A DNA stretch of 64,000 nt, taken from NCBI RefSeq assembly GCF_027563345.1, contig NZ_JAMKBK010000014.1; one strand, written 5' to 3'. Position numbers and translations under genes: made by a program. Of the stretch, positions 1-7,112 are shown piece by piece. Source of the stretch: Psychrobacillus psychrodurans (GTDB lineage Bacteria > Bacillota > Bacilli > Bacillales_A > Planococcaceae). Numbering within the stretch: the first letter of the stretch is position 1; each line of letters starts with the position of its first letter. The notes beneath the pieces are model-generated. The model made no database searches. It saw only the letters and a program-made list of their open reading frames with translations, and was not told the DNA's origin.

Positions 1-19
1 ACCTTTATAGATATGTTTT

Positions 20-36
20 TTACCTCCTAGGGTATA
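20..36. promoter_or_regulatory. CstR/CsoR-type operator, left edge
   Basis: An imperfect inverted repeat TACCTCCTAGGGTA has the same GC-core ATACC-n-GGTAT layout as the operators at 312 and 673. It lies just downstream of the TusA-like gene and would control a minus-strand gene beyond the left edge, probably another member of the persulfide-response operon. The assignment is inferred from similarity to the neighbouring sites. Confidence 0.5.
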
Positions 37-57
37 AAATTGTATAAAAAAATAGAA

Positions 58-285
58 TTAGCCCTTTTTAATCCAAAACTTTAATACATCATTTTCTTCC
101 TCATGTTTCAGAAGCTCGTGCCCACCAGATTTAGCCCAGGCTGGAAAGTCGTTTTTAGCTCCCTTATCTGATGTATGAACCTCTAGTATTTGGCCCCCTT
201 CAAGTTCATTTATGGTCATTCTACTTTTTACGATTGGCATTGGGCATGCTAATCCTTTTGCATCTAATACTTTATCAGCATTCAT
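58..285 (-). CDS. TusA-like sulfur carrier protein
   Basis: 75-residue sulfurtransferase/sulfur carrier of the TusA (SirA) family. The fold-defining CPMP motif begins at Cys14, the residue that carries persulfide sulfur. The ATG at 285 is chosen because it follows a strong AAAGGAGGAAT; the longer frame runs through the operator. It lies downstream of a CstR-like regulator and has its own operator, as in staphylococcal cst loci where TusA-like proteins move sulfane sulfur to a persulfide dioxygenase or rhodanese. The partner enzyme is probably beyond the left edge. Confidence 0.88.
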   Translation of the reverse strand: MNADKVLDAKGLACPMPIVKSRMTINELEGGQILEVHTSDKGAKNDFPAWAKSGGHELLKHEEENDVLKFWIKKG

Positions 286-311
286 TTTTATTCCTCCTTT
301 TCTTTTCACAA

Positions 312-327
312 TTACCCCTATGGGTAT
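312..327. promoter_or_regulatory. CstR-type operator for the TusA-like gene
   Basis: Inverted repeat TTACCCCTATGGGTAT about 30 nt upstream of the ribosome binding site of the TusA-like gene. It matches the general CsoR-family operator layout, a GC-rich core flanked by TA. The adjacent regulator gene makes CstR the likely ligand. Confidence 0.65.
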
Positions 328-364
328 AATAACGAAAGAAAAAAAAGATGTCAACCCTTGAGTT

Positions 365-625
365 TCATCTGCTTTTTACAAGCAAGTTGACAGCTTCTTT
401 AATCATTTCATCTGTTTTTTCTCCATTTACTCCGGCTTCTTGGACACATTCAACTAAGTTTGAACTCACTATCACACCAATTGTTCTGTCTACTGCTGAG
501 CGAACAGCTGACAACTGCGTAATGACTTCTTTACAATCTTTGTTTTCTTCCATCATTTTCAAGATTCCCCGAAGTTGACCTTCCATACGCTTCACTCTGT
601 TTTTCATTTGATCATTGTATTCCAT
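365..625 (-). CDS. cstR: CstR-type persulfide-sensing repressor (CsoR family)
   Basis: 86-residue all-helical DUF156 (CsoR/FrmR/RcnR family) repressor. With the ATG at 625 (after GGGAGGAGAAT) the cysteines fall at Cys31 and Cys60, the exact positions of the reactive pair in Staphylococcus aureus CstR. The histidine that CsoR uses for Cu(I) is replaced by Asn56, which argues against a copper sensor and for sensing of reactive sulfur through a di- or trisulfide link. Its promoter carries an operator, so it probably represses itself and the TusA-like gene. Compare the true CsoR at 9915. Confidence 0.85.
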   Translation of the reverse strand: MEYNDQMKNRVKRMEGQLRGILKMMEENKDCKEVITQLSAVRSAVDRTIGVIVSSNLVECVQEAGVNGEKTDEMIKEAVNLLVKSR

Positions 626-672
626 GGAATTCTCCTCCCTATTTATCACAAAACTAGTGACAAGCTGTATGA

Positions 673-690
673 TATACCCTCTCTGGTATA
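673..690. promoter_or_regulatory. CstR-type operator of the regulator gene
   Basis: TATACCCTCTCTGGTATA is an inverted repeat about 50 nt upstream of the regulator's start, with the ATACC/GGTAT arms shared by the other CsoR-family sites here. Autoregulation is the usual arrangement in this family. Confidence 0.6.
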
Positions 691-968
691 TTGTCAATAT
701 TGACAAATGAGTCTACTCTATTGATGAACACTACTTATTGATGACAATGGATAATTTGCATGTTCGTTTAAGTCTTACAGAAATCTATCTAATATATAAT
801 AAAATTGAAATTTGTATCCGAGAAGATAAGAACTGTCACCACTCATTTTATAATTATGGATTATGTATGTTTCTTGTGTTTTTATAAACGATAAATAAGA
901 TTGATGATAAGTGCATTGTTTAAGAAAGGTAATAATAGCAAATATATAATATCCTAATTTAACTTGAT
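691..968. other. Gene-free stretch upstream of the regulator
   Basis: AT-rich spacer. I see no open reading frame with a ribosome binding site, no strong hairpin and no copy of the dispersed repeat. Confidence 0.5.
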
Positions 969-1212
969 TTACTTTAATTGTATACCATCAATCATTCCGT
1001 TATCCTCTAATTTTGCAGCCCTATCTGAAGGGTTTTTCCAGTCAAATAAACTTTGCCAATATCCAAAACTATAGTGGTATTAAGGGCTCATTAAATCCAA
1101 TGTTGTATACGAGCTCAAGCCACTGTGATTGCATATTCTAAACACAAGATATTTGGTATCTATTGTTTTATCAAGCCTAAAAATACGAAGATGAAGGTTC
1201 TTGGATAAAGTG
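969..1212 (-). pseudogene. 3' remnant of an unknown gene with an in-frame stop
   Basis: One reading frame gives protein-like sequence (ending ...FGYWQSLFDW... then AAKLEDNGMIDGIQLK and a stop at 969) and continues upstream through a TAA at 1080 into ...LVFRICNHSGLSSYTTLDL. No start or ribosome binding site precedes it, and upstream the frame runs into the terminator of the next gene. It is best read as the decayed 3' end of a gene whose 5' part has been lost. I do not recognise the family. Confidence 0.35.
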
Positions 1213-1247
1213 GAAACACTTGTTTTACGGCTTTCGAATAATTTGAA

Positions 1248-1279
1248 AAAGCACATCAATAAAATCATTGATGTGCTTT
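1248..1279 (-). terminator. Rho-independent terminator of the monooxygenase gene
   Basis: A perfect 12-13 bp stem (AAAGCACATCAAT / ATTGATGTGCTTT) with a short loop. Read on the minus strand it is followed by TTTTTC. It lies about 50 nt after the stop codon of the flavin monooxygenase gene. Confidence 0.85.
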
Positions 1280-1332
1280 CAGCATTGGTAGGTGACTTCA
1301 ACTGAGGAGTACTTCTAATGTAGCTGTATTGT

Positions 1333-2334
1333 TCATTCAAATAGCTCATCCACTACTTGTTTTAAAATCTCATAAGAATGAATTTCCTTTTTCGATTCGT
1401 AAATATTAGAAATCACGATAATTTCATCTACTTGATACGTCTGTTGAAATTCAATTAAATCACGACGAATTGTTTCTGCATCACCCATGATTGTATAGCC
1501 TAACCGATGATGAAGAATCTCTAGTTCAACTTGTGATAACGATTCGAGGAAGTTTTTAGTTGGTGGAATCAGCTGGCTTAAATTATTTGTGTAAATATCA
1601 ATATACACCTGCAAATGACTTGCAGAAATGAATGTTGCCTCTTCCATTGAATCTGCTGCAATCACATTAATACAAGCTATCACATAAGGCTCTTGTAGAT
1701 AAGCAGATGGTTGGAAATTTTCTCGGTATATAGTGATAGTTTCTGCCATCGCATGAGGTTTAAATTGAGCACCAAATGCATAAGGTAGCCCAAGTTTTGC
1801 AGCGATTTTAGCTGAACCCGTGGAGGAGCCTAATACAAAAACTGGTACATTAGTTCCAACACCTGGATAAGCGCGTACCTCTCCTTGCACACTCTCTTCC
1901 CCTACAAAACGCAAAATATCTTGTACTTCTCTTTCAAAGAAAAATACCCCATTATGATTCGAACGACGAATCACATCGGCAGTTTTTTGATCCGTCCCAG
2001 GCGCACGCCCAAGTGCTAAATCTACACGATTTGGATACAATGTTTCTAGTGTTCCAAACTGCTCGGCTACTACCAATGGGGAGTGATTTGGGAGCATAAC
2101 ACCTCCTGAACCTACGCGAATGTTTTTTGTATTTGCTAGTACATGTTGTACAATCGAAACAGTGGCAGCACTTGCATAAGCATCGTGATTATGATGCTCC
2201 GCAAACCAAATCCGGTTATAGCCCATTTTATCTACAGCTTTGGCTAATAATACTGCAGTATCAATTCCTTGCTTCATTGTTTCTCCATGTCTTAACGGTG
2301 CAACTGATAAAACAGATATATCAAATTTTTTCAT
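1333..2334 (-). CDS. Luciferase-like (LLM class) flavin-dependent monooxygenase
   Basis: 333-residue TIM-barrel protein of the bacterial luciferase-like family. Visible landmarks are the N-terminal SVAPLRHGET strand, WFAEHHN, the GSGGVMLPNHSPL loop, and ALGRAPGTDQ, typical of the YhbW-like subgroup that uses reduced flavin. It starts at ATG 2334 after AGAGGTG and ends in a clear terminator, so it is monocistronic. An HxlR regulator lies divergently upstream, separated by a gene remnant. A second, diverged paralogue of the same family lies at 46737. The substrate cannot be inferred. Confidence 0.88.
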   Translation of the reverse strand: MKKFDISVLSVAPLRHGETMKQGIDTAVLLAKAVDKMGYNRIWFAEHHNHDAYASAATVSIVQHVLANTKNIRVGSGGVMLPNHSPLVVAEQFGTLETLYPNRVDLALGRAPGTDQKTADVIRRSNHNGVFFFEREVQDILRFVGEESVQGEVRAYPGVGTNVPVFVLGSSTGSAKIAAKLGLPYAFGAQFKPHAMAETITIYRENFQPSAYLQEPYVIACINVIAADSMEEATFISASHLQVYIDIYTNNLSQLIPPTKNFLESLSQVELEILHHRLGYTIMGDAETIRRDLIEFQQTYQVDEIIVISNIYESKKEIHSYEILKQVVDELFE

Positions 2335-2399
2335 AATTTCACCTCTAAAATAATTTATCCTTCTTTTATATTAGCTTATCTCATGTGCAATAAATGCTC

Positions 2400-2543
2400 T
2401 TACTCTTCCGCAATATCACCGTCGATACCAATAGATTTAGCAGCAATTACATCTGGAAAATGAAACTCTCTCCCTTTATTCATGGTAATATAGGTGGCAT
2501 TTTCCTCGTGGAATGTATCCACTTTGTATGTTGGATACAAGCT
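2400..2543 (-). pseudogene. C-terminal remnant of an unknown gene
   Basis: A frame without a start codon encodes about 47 residues (including FHEENATYITMNKG and FPDVIAAKSIGIDGDIAEE) ending in TAA at 2400. The composition looks protein-like, but a stop lies directly upstream and no ribosome binding site is present. It is probably the tail of a deleted gene between the monooxygenase and HxlR genes. Confidence 0.3.
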
Positions 2544-2636
2544 TTACTGGAATCTAAATGTATTATATAGTACATATAGTTACTCAAACAAGTATGCACT
2601 TTTAAGACGTATACTATCAAGGAGGATAGTGTAATT

Positions 2637-2972
2637 ATGAAAACATCCAAAGTTATAGTCGCAGACAACGAAGAGACTTTTTTCGGCTACACACTTTCTA
2701 TTATCAACGGTAAATGGAAACTGCTCGTTATTTACTATTTATCCAAAAATGGTGCCGTACGATATAATGAACTTCAACGGATGATAGGCACTGTAACCTA
2801 TAGAACGCTAAGTTCGACATTAAAAGAAATGGAGAATGATGGCTTAGTTCATCGTGAGGAATATCCTCAAATTCCGCCAAAGGTCGAATATAGCCTTACT
2901 GAAAAAGGACAAACTCTCTGGCCTCTAATTCAAGAAATGTGTCAATGGGGAGAGCATAATAAAGAAAAATAA
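2637..2972 (+). CDS. HxlR family winged-helix regulator
   Basis: 111-residue HxlR/DUF24 regulator: the family signature ...INGKWKLLVIYYLSKNGAVRYNEL... opens the wHTH domain, followed by TLKEMENDGLVHREEY (recognition and wing) and the C-terminal LTEKGQTLWPL. AAGGAGGA precedes ATG 2637. The N-terminal sensing cysteine found in HxlR redox or aldehyde sensors (HypR, YodB) is absent; the only Cys is near the C terminus. It may regulate the nearby flavin monooxygenase, but only proximity supports that. Confidence 0.88.
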   Translation: MKTSKVIVADNEETFFGYTLSIINGKWKLLVIYYLSKNGAVRYNELQRMIGTVTYRTLSSTLKEMENDGLVHREEYPQIPPKVEYSLTEKGQTLWPLIQEMCQWGEHNKEK

Positions 2973-3013
2973 CAGATTAGAAAATGCTAATTTAAAAAAG
3001 CAACACACAAAAA

Positions 3014-3052
3014 AAGCAACTTCTAGTTTTTAACCGAAAGTTGCCTTTTTTA
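3014..3052 (+). terminator. Terminator after the HxlR gene
   Basis: GCAACTT/AAGTTGC stem followed by CTTTTTT on the plus strand, about 45 nt after the HxlR stop codon. Confidence 0.75.
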
Positions 3053-3119
3053 TTTTAATCTAATCGTACCACCCGAATAATATAGAAACGATGCACCTAG
3101 AAAAGAAAAACGTTTTTAT

Positions 3120-3560
3120 TCATGTAGCAGTCAACGGATTCTGTAGTTTAATCTCCTGGATAGATAAATGTACAGTATAGTTCCCGTACTCAAGAATTTT
3201 ATCCAAAAAAAGATTCAATTGCTCTTGAGAACTGACTTTTATTTTTATATGATAACAGGCTTCTCCCGATACGCGGTGAACCTCTACCACTTCTTTTCGA
3301 TCATTCATCAACCTTATGAACGAATCATGATTGACTGTTTTCATATAAATAATGACAAACGCAGTATAAATAAGTCCTAATTTCATTTCATCAACTATTA
3401 ATGAGTAAGCTTTAATAACCCCATTTTCCTCCAGTTTTTTTATACGATTCCCTACTGCTTGTCCGGTCATATGAATTTGTTCACCTAAGTCTTTCCATTG
3501 AACACGAGAGTTTTCGGATAATAACCGAAGAATTTGAAAATCAATATTATCAAGTTCCAT
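3120..3560 (-). CDS. Lrp/AsnC family transcriptional regulator
   Basis: 146-residue protein: an N-terminal AsnC-type HTH (DNIDFQILRLLSENSR at the start, then VGNRIKKLEENGVIKAYSL) and a C-terminal RAM ligand domain with the ...VHRVSGEACYHIKI... strand. It starts at ATG 3560 and is transcribed divergently from the cysteine hydrolase gene, with a 120-nt shared promoter region. It is likely to control that gene and itself in response to an amino acid or small amide. Confidence 0.88.
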   Translation of the reverse strand: MELDNIDFQILRLLSENSRVQWKDLGEQIHMTGQAVGNRIKKLEENGVIKAYSLIVDEMKLGLIYTAFVIIYMKTVNHDSFIRLMNDRKEVVEVHRVSGEACYHIKIKVSSQEQLNLFLDKILEYGNYTVHLSIQEIKLQNPLTAT

Positions 3561-3680
3561 TATAAATTCCTTTCACCATGAAATTTTTAGAGATAAAAGT
3601 GTTTCGTCAACCTATCGATATAAACTACTAAACGTTCTATGATTATAGTGTAACAAAATAATTTGAATGAGGTGGATAAA

Positions 3681-4232
3681 ATGAGCACAGCTCTAATTAT
3701 TGTAGATATTCAAAACGACTATTTTCCAAAAGGAAATATGGAATTAAATAACCCTGAAAAAGCGGCTGCTAATGCTGCGAAAGTGCTTGAATGGTTTAGA
3801 AAGAATAACAAAGAGAACATTTTTCATGTTCAACATATCGCAGCTGACCCAGCACTAGGCTTCTTTATTTCTGATACCCTAGGGGCTGAAATACATGAAA
3901 CTGTTCAACCATTGGAAAATGAAAGCATTATTATCAAACATTTCCCTAATAGCTTTTTAAAGACTGAATTAGCAAGCAAACTAAAAGAAAAAGGAATAAC
4001 TAAGGTAGTGGTTGTGGGTATGATGACACATATGTGTATTGATGCAACAGTCAGAGCTGCAGTGGATCTAGGGTTTGAGACGACACTTATTGAAGATGCA
4101 TGTGCTACACGAGACTTGTCTTATGAAGGTAAGGTCGTTCCAGCTGAACAAGTTCATTATGCGTTTGTCGGTGCGCTTAACGGTATGTATTGCGCTGTAG
4201 AATCCACCGAAGATTTCCTACAAAAAAATTAA
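3681..4232 (+). CDS. Cysteine hydrolase, isochorismatase family
   Basis: 183-residue isochorismatase-like hydrolase. Catalytic Asp9 is in LIIVDIQNDYF, Lys is in IIIKHFPNSF, and the nucleophilic Cys is in MMTHMCIDATVRAA. ATG 3681 is preferred over ATG 3663 because GAGGTGG lies 7 nt before it and 3663 overlaps that site. The family hydrolyses C-N bonds (nicotinamide, ureidoacrylate, streptothricin and others); the substrate here is unknown. The divergent Lrp gene suggests amino-acid-linked control. Confidence 0.87.
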   Translation: MSTALIIVDIQNDYFPKGNMELNNPEKAAANAAKVLEWFRKNNKENIFHVQHIAADPALGFFISDTLGAEIHETVQPLENESIIIKHFPNSFLKTELASKLKEKGITKVVVVGMMTHMCIDATVRAAVDLGFETTLIEDACATRDLSYEGKVVPAEQVHYAFVGALNGMYCAVESTEDFLQKN

Positions 4233-4260
4233 CAAATCATAAAGAACATTTAAAAGTAAA

Positions 4261-4298
4261 GGCTGTCCAGATGTAATTTTTTCTGGATAGTCTTTTTT
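4261..4298 (+). terminator. Terminator after the cysteine hydrolase gene
   Basis: Imperfect stem GGCTGTCCAG/CTGGATAGTC with a GU-tolerant match, followed by TTTTTT, 30 nt past the stop codon. Confidence 0.7.
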
Positions 4299-4311
4299 CA
4301 TTACACTTTAC

Positions 4312-4458
4312 TTAGTTAACAAGACGTGAATCCATACAAGATAATACAACTAGCTTTTTATTCGGATATTTTGTTGTGATGTAGGGATCATACCATTTTT
4401 CTTCACCGAATCTACCATTAAATTTTAAAATATCTTTTAGCGAAGACTTATTATACAC
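4312..4458 (-). pseudogene. Truncated beta-carbonic anhydrase (N-terminal stub)
   Basis: A minus-strand frame reads ...SLKDILKFNGRFG..., then YPNKKLVVLSCMDSRLVN and a stop. The CMDSR motif holds the first zinc-binding Cys and the Asp-Arg dyad of beta-carbonic anhydrases (YtiB-like), and the preceding KKLVVLS strand fits too. The roughly 140 residues that should follow, including the His and second Cys ligands, are missing, and only a GTG is available as start. This is a deletion remnant. Confidence 0.6.
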
Positions 4459-4517
4459 ATGTTGTCTTCAAACAACAAAAGAAAAAACTTTATATCTAGC
4501 TGGAGATACTGTTTGAT

Positions 4518-4643
4518 ATGAAGGTGGTCAAAGAAGTAATCGCAACATATAAGATAGAAGGCGGTTCGTCCGTTATGAGGGAAGAAGATATCTATGAAGG
4601 GGATAAGGCTGCACCAGACCACGGCGAATCAAACTCATTTTAA
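4518..4643 (+). CDS. Short acidic ORF or C-terminal gene remnant
   Basis: A 41-residue frame opens with MKVVKEVIATYKIEGG and ends ...AAPDHGESNSF, followed within 10 nt by a good plus-strand terminator. There is no convincing ribosome binding site and the frame is open a few codons upstream, so it may be the tail of a lost gene. It lies beside the carbonic anhydrase stub, which suggests one rearrangement removed both partners. Not recognised. Confidence 0.35.
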   Translation: MKVVKEVIATYKIEGGSSVMREEDIYEGDKAAPDHGESNSF

Positions 4644-4649
4644 GCGTAA

Positions 4650-4688
4650 ATACAGACTGAAAAAATACATTTCTGTCTGTTTTTTTCA
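4650..4688 (+). terminator. Terminator after the short ORF
   Basis: Stem ACAGAC/GTCTGT followed by TTTTTTTC on the plus strand. Confidence 0.65.
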
Positions 4689-4709
4689 TATTTCATAGTT
4701 AAACATATT

Positions 4710-4743
4710 AAAAAAAAGCCCCAGAACAATAAATCCGGGACTT
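4710..4743 (-). terminator. Terminator of the MFS exporter gene
   Basis: On the minus strand AGTCCCGGA pairs with TTCTGGGGCT across a 7-nt loop and is followed by seven T, about 20 nt after the stop codon. Confidence 0.85.
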
Positions 4744-4764
4744 TACCAATGGAAATGACTCTCC

Positions 4765-6183
4765 TTAATTCGGTGAGCGGGCAAATAGAAGCACTAATAG
4801 AGCACCTACAAATGCTATTATACCTGACCAGAAAAATGCCTGCTGAAAACCGTCATTCAAGGCAACTACCGAGGATCCGGCTGTGCTAGAAGCAGTGGTT
4901 GCACCTGCAATAGCTACTATTACAGCTAGACCAACCGCAGAACCAATTTGGTAAAAGGTATTGTATAAACCAGATGCAATACCTGACCTTTCTGATTCGA
5001 CTTCTGACACAGATGCCGTGGTAGCAGGTAAATAGGCAAGTGCATTACCTAGAGATGCTAGTAATCCAGCTAGCAACACATTTGTCCAATAGTTTCCATT
5101 TACTGTAGCTGTTTGTGAAAATAAAATGGCGCCTCCTCCTAGTATGATAAATCCAGTGATCAATGTCTTTTTTATTCCGAATTTCTCCATTACCTTTTCT
5201 GCCAAAACGATCATGAAAATCGCCATAAATATCGGCATGGGAAGTAGTGCCATTGCTCCAACAAAAGGAGAAAGCTGTAAAACCTGTTGCAAGTATAAAA
5301 CAAGTATATATACAAGCGGAAACCAGGATGCTGCTATTAAGAAAACGGAAATATTTCCTATAGCTAAATTAGGTATCTTGAATATATTGAGCGGTAAAAG
5401 TGGTTCTTTTTTCTTGGACTGTACCAAAAGAAAAATAAGAAGCAAGACAGCACCAACAGCTAAGGCAACTATTGTATTGAATGACTGCCAACCACTATGC
5501 TCTGCTGTTACAATTCCATACACAATTAACATGGAGGAAACAGTAACTAAAATGGCACCGATATAATCAACACCACCCGTTGCTTTGCGTCCTGTCTTTT
5601 GTAAAAGCTTTGGAGATAAGATAAGTACGATAATACCAAATGGTACATAGATCAATAATGTCCAGCGCCAACCTAGAACTTCAGTAATGATGCCTCCTAA
5701 AACGATCCCTAAAGCTCCACCTGCTGCCCCGGAAAGCCCCCAAAAAGCAAGTGCTTTACCCATTTCTTGTCCATTATAAGAAAACAATAGCATAATCAGG
5801 GACAGTGCAGCTGGAGCAATGAAAGCAGAGCCCAATCCTTGAATTCCTCGGAACACGTTTAAACTCATTTCACTCCAAGCTAAACCTGCAAACATAGATG
5901 ACACAATTAAAATGATAACACCCATATTAAAAATTCGTCGATTTCCGAATAAATCCGCTAACCTTCCGCCCAATAGTAGAAATCCTCCGAAGAAAATCAG
6001 AAAAGCACTCATTACCCATTGTAAGTTTTCTTGACTATAACCGAGCGTTTCTTTGATAGATGGTAGGGCAATCTGAATAATCGCAGAATCCATCATGACA
6101 AGAAAATTCGCAAAGCACAACAAAAAGAGTGCTTTCCAACGCTTCGGATCAGGTTGCGAAATTGACTGTGCATGTGTAGTCAT
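4765..6183 (-). CDS. MFS drug-proton antiporter (DHA2/EmrB-QacA type)
   Basis: 472-residue integral membrane protein. Helix 1 carries NFLVMMDSAIIQIALPSI (motif D1 with the conserved Asp of DHA2 exporters). Motif A GGRLADLFGNRR follows helix 2, and motif C-like glycines occur in the GAAGGALGIVLGG helix. Length and motifs fit 12-14-helix multidrug exporters. GGAGGTAATATCGTTATG gives the start at 6183. Monocistronic with its own terminator. Substrates cannot be predicted. Confidence 0.88.
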   Translation of the reverse strand: MTTHAQSISQPDPKRWKALFLLCFANFLVMMDSAIIQIALPSIKETLGYSQENLQWVMSAFLIFFGGFLLLGGRLADLFGNRRIFNMGVIILIVSSMFAGLAWSEMSLNVFRGIQGLGSAFIAPAALSLIMLLFSYNGQEMGKALAFWGLSGAAGGALGIVLGGIITEVLGWRWTLLIYVPFGIIVLILSPKLLQKTGRKATGGVDYIGAILVTVSSMLIVYGIVTAEHSGWQSFNTIVALAVGAVLLLIFLLVQSKKKEPLLPLNIFKIPNLAIGNISVFLIAASWFPLVYILVLYLQQVLQLSPFVGAMALLPMPIFMAIFMIVLAEKVMEKFGIKKTLITGFIILGGGAILFSQTATVNGNYWTNVLLAGLLASLGNALAYLPATTASVSEVESERSGIASGLYNTFYQIGSAVGLAVIVAIAGATTASSTAGSSVVALNDGFQQAFFWSGIIAFVGALLVLLFARSPN

Positions 6184-6309
6184 AACGATATTACCTCCAA
6201 TATTACAGTTTAATTTTTGACTATGATATTAAATAATGGACCGTCTAGAATAAGATGAATTATTTCCCCTTACCTATTTATTAATCCACAACAAATATAG
6301 CAATCTTCA

Positions 6310-6927
6310 TTAACTTATCAATTGGTCCTTACCAAGCCTCTTCCAGAATTTAAAAAATGTCTCCCGGTTTTTGCCCATTTGTGAATAGGTAGCAATTACC
6401 TCATCTACGGTATCGTACAATTCTTCTGGTGTTAAGTTCTCCTTCAGCAAGAAACCAACCTCGGCGTCTTTTCCTTTTGCTTTTCCTCCAACATATAAAT
6501 TGTAATTATCTTTAAATTTCATTACTCCTATGTCACTTAACATTGGTTCACCGCAGCCAATTGGGCAACCTGTATAAGCAAACTTTAGAGTGAACGGTAC
6601 AGGTTTTCCAGCAAAGCGTCTATTTAACTCTTTTGCTACTGGCATTCCTTCTTCTTCTTCTCCTTTGCAAAAATTGCATGTTCTTAAACTCTTTACGTAG
6701 TTTCCTACTGGATAACAAGCCAACCCAACACGTTCAAATTCATCTATGATTTCTACTTTTCTATTCTCTGGAATTTCTATATAGAGTTGTTGAAAAGTGG
6801 TTAATTCAAGTTGATCATCTTCATACATATATTTAGAGATTGTCATAAGTTGTTTTGCATCTAACTTTGCTCCAAACCCTATTCCGCTGTTTATCGCAAT
6901 TTTAATTTTTTTAACATCGCTCTCCAT
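6310..6927 (-). CDS. Half-size siroheme/4Fe-4S sulfite or nitrite reductase-like protein
   Basis: About 205 residues: an N-terminal ferredoxin-like half-domain of the sulfite/nitrite reductase family (INSGIGFGAKLDAKQLM), then cluster ligands in RTCNFCKG and TGCPIGCGEP, the last being the C-x3-C of siroheme-4Fe-4S sites. Full assimilatory enzymes are about 550 residues with two repeats; this has one, like the short NirD/CobZ-like members. ATG 6927 lies 8 nt after AGGTGG; ATG 6933 is possible. A perfect CsoR-family inverted repeat sits in its promoter, suggesting sulfur or metal-stress control. Confidence 0.78.
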   Translation of the reverse strand: MESDVKKIKIAINSGIGFGAKLDAKQLMTISKYMYEDDQLELTTFQQLYIEIPENRKVEIIDEFERVGLACYPVGNYVKSLRTCNFCKGEEEEGMPVAKELNRRFAGKPVPFTLKFAYTGCPIGCGEPMLSDIGVMKFKDNYNLYVGGKAKGKDAEVGFLLKENLTPEELYDTVDEVIATYSQMGKNRETFFKFWKRLGKDQLIS

Positions 6928-6977
6928 ATTCATTTCCACCTTTTTCTAAATAGTATTCTTTATTTATCTTAATTACC

Positions 6978-6994
6978 ATACCTAGGTTAGGTAT
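6978..6994. promoter_or_regulatory. CsoR/CstR-type operator of the siroheme protein gene
   Basis: ATACCTA-GGT-TAGGTAT, a perfect 7-bp inverted repeat with a GGT spacer, 50 nt upstream of the start. It has the same arm length and spacer as the csoR operator at 10281, so it belongs to the regulon of one of the two CsoR-family repressors in this window. Confidence 0.65.
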
Positions 6995-7060
6995 TATTTA
7001 GCTCCAAAAAAATTGTATATTTTTTGGTAAATGCTTCTTAATTGATACGAATAACATGTA

Positions 7061-7103
7061 ATCTATAGAGTAAACAGTGTATATCGTAGTTCACTCTATA
7101 GAT
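7061..7103. terminator. Inverted repeat between copA and the siroheme protein gene
   Basis: ATCTATAGAGT and ACTCTATAGAT form a perfect 11-bp stem around a 21-nt loop directly after the copA stop codon. No U-tract follows on the minus strand, so it may stabilise the 3' end or terminate only weakly. Confidence 0.5.
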
Positions 7104-7112
7104 AATGGTGTT

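Noticed and set aside
1213..1349. 5' part of the frame that overlaps the monooxygenase 3' end
   Set aside because: It runs through the terminator hairpin of the monooxygenase and has no start context; only the 3' part (969-1212) looks protein-like.
4437..4622. Minus-strand 61-codon frame
   Set aside because: It overlaps the carbonic anhydrase stub and the short plus-strand ORF in other frames and shows no coding features.
5126..5566. Plus-strand 146-codon frame inside the MFS gene at 4765
   Set aside because: Antisense shadow with low-complexity composition.
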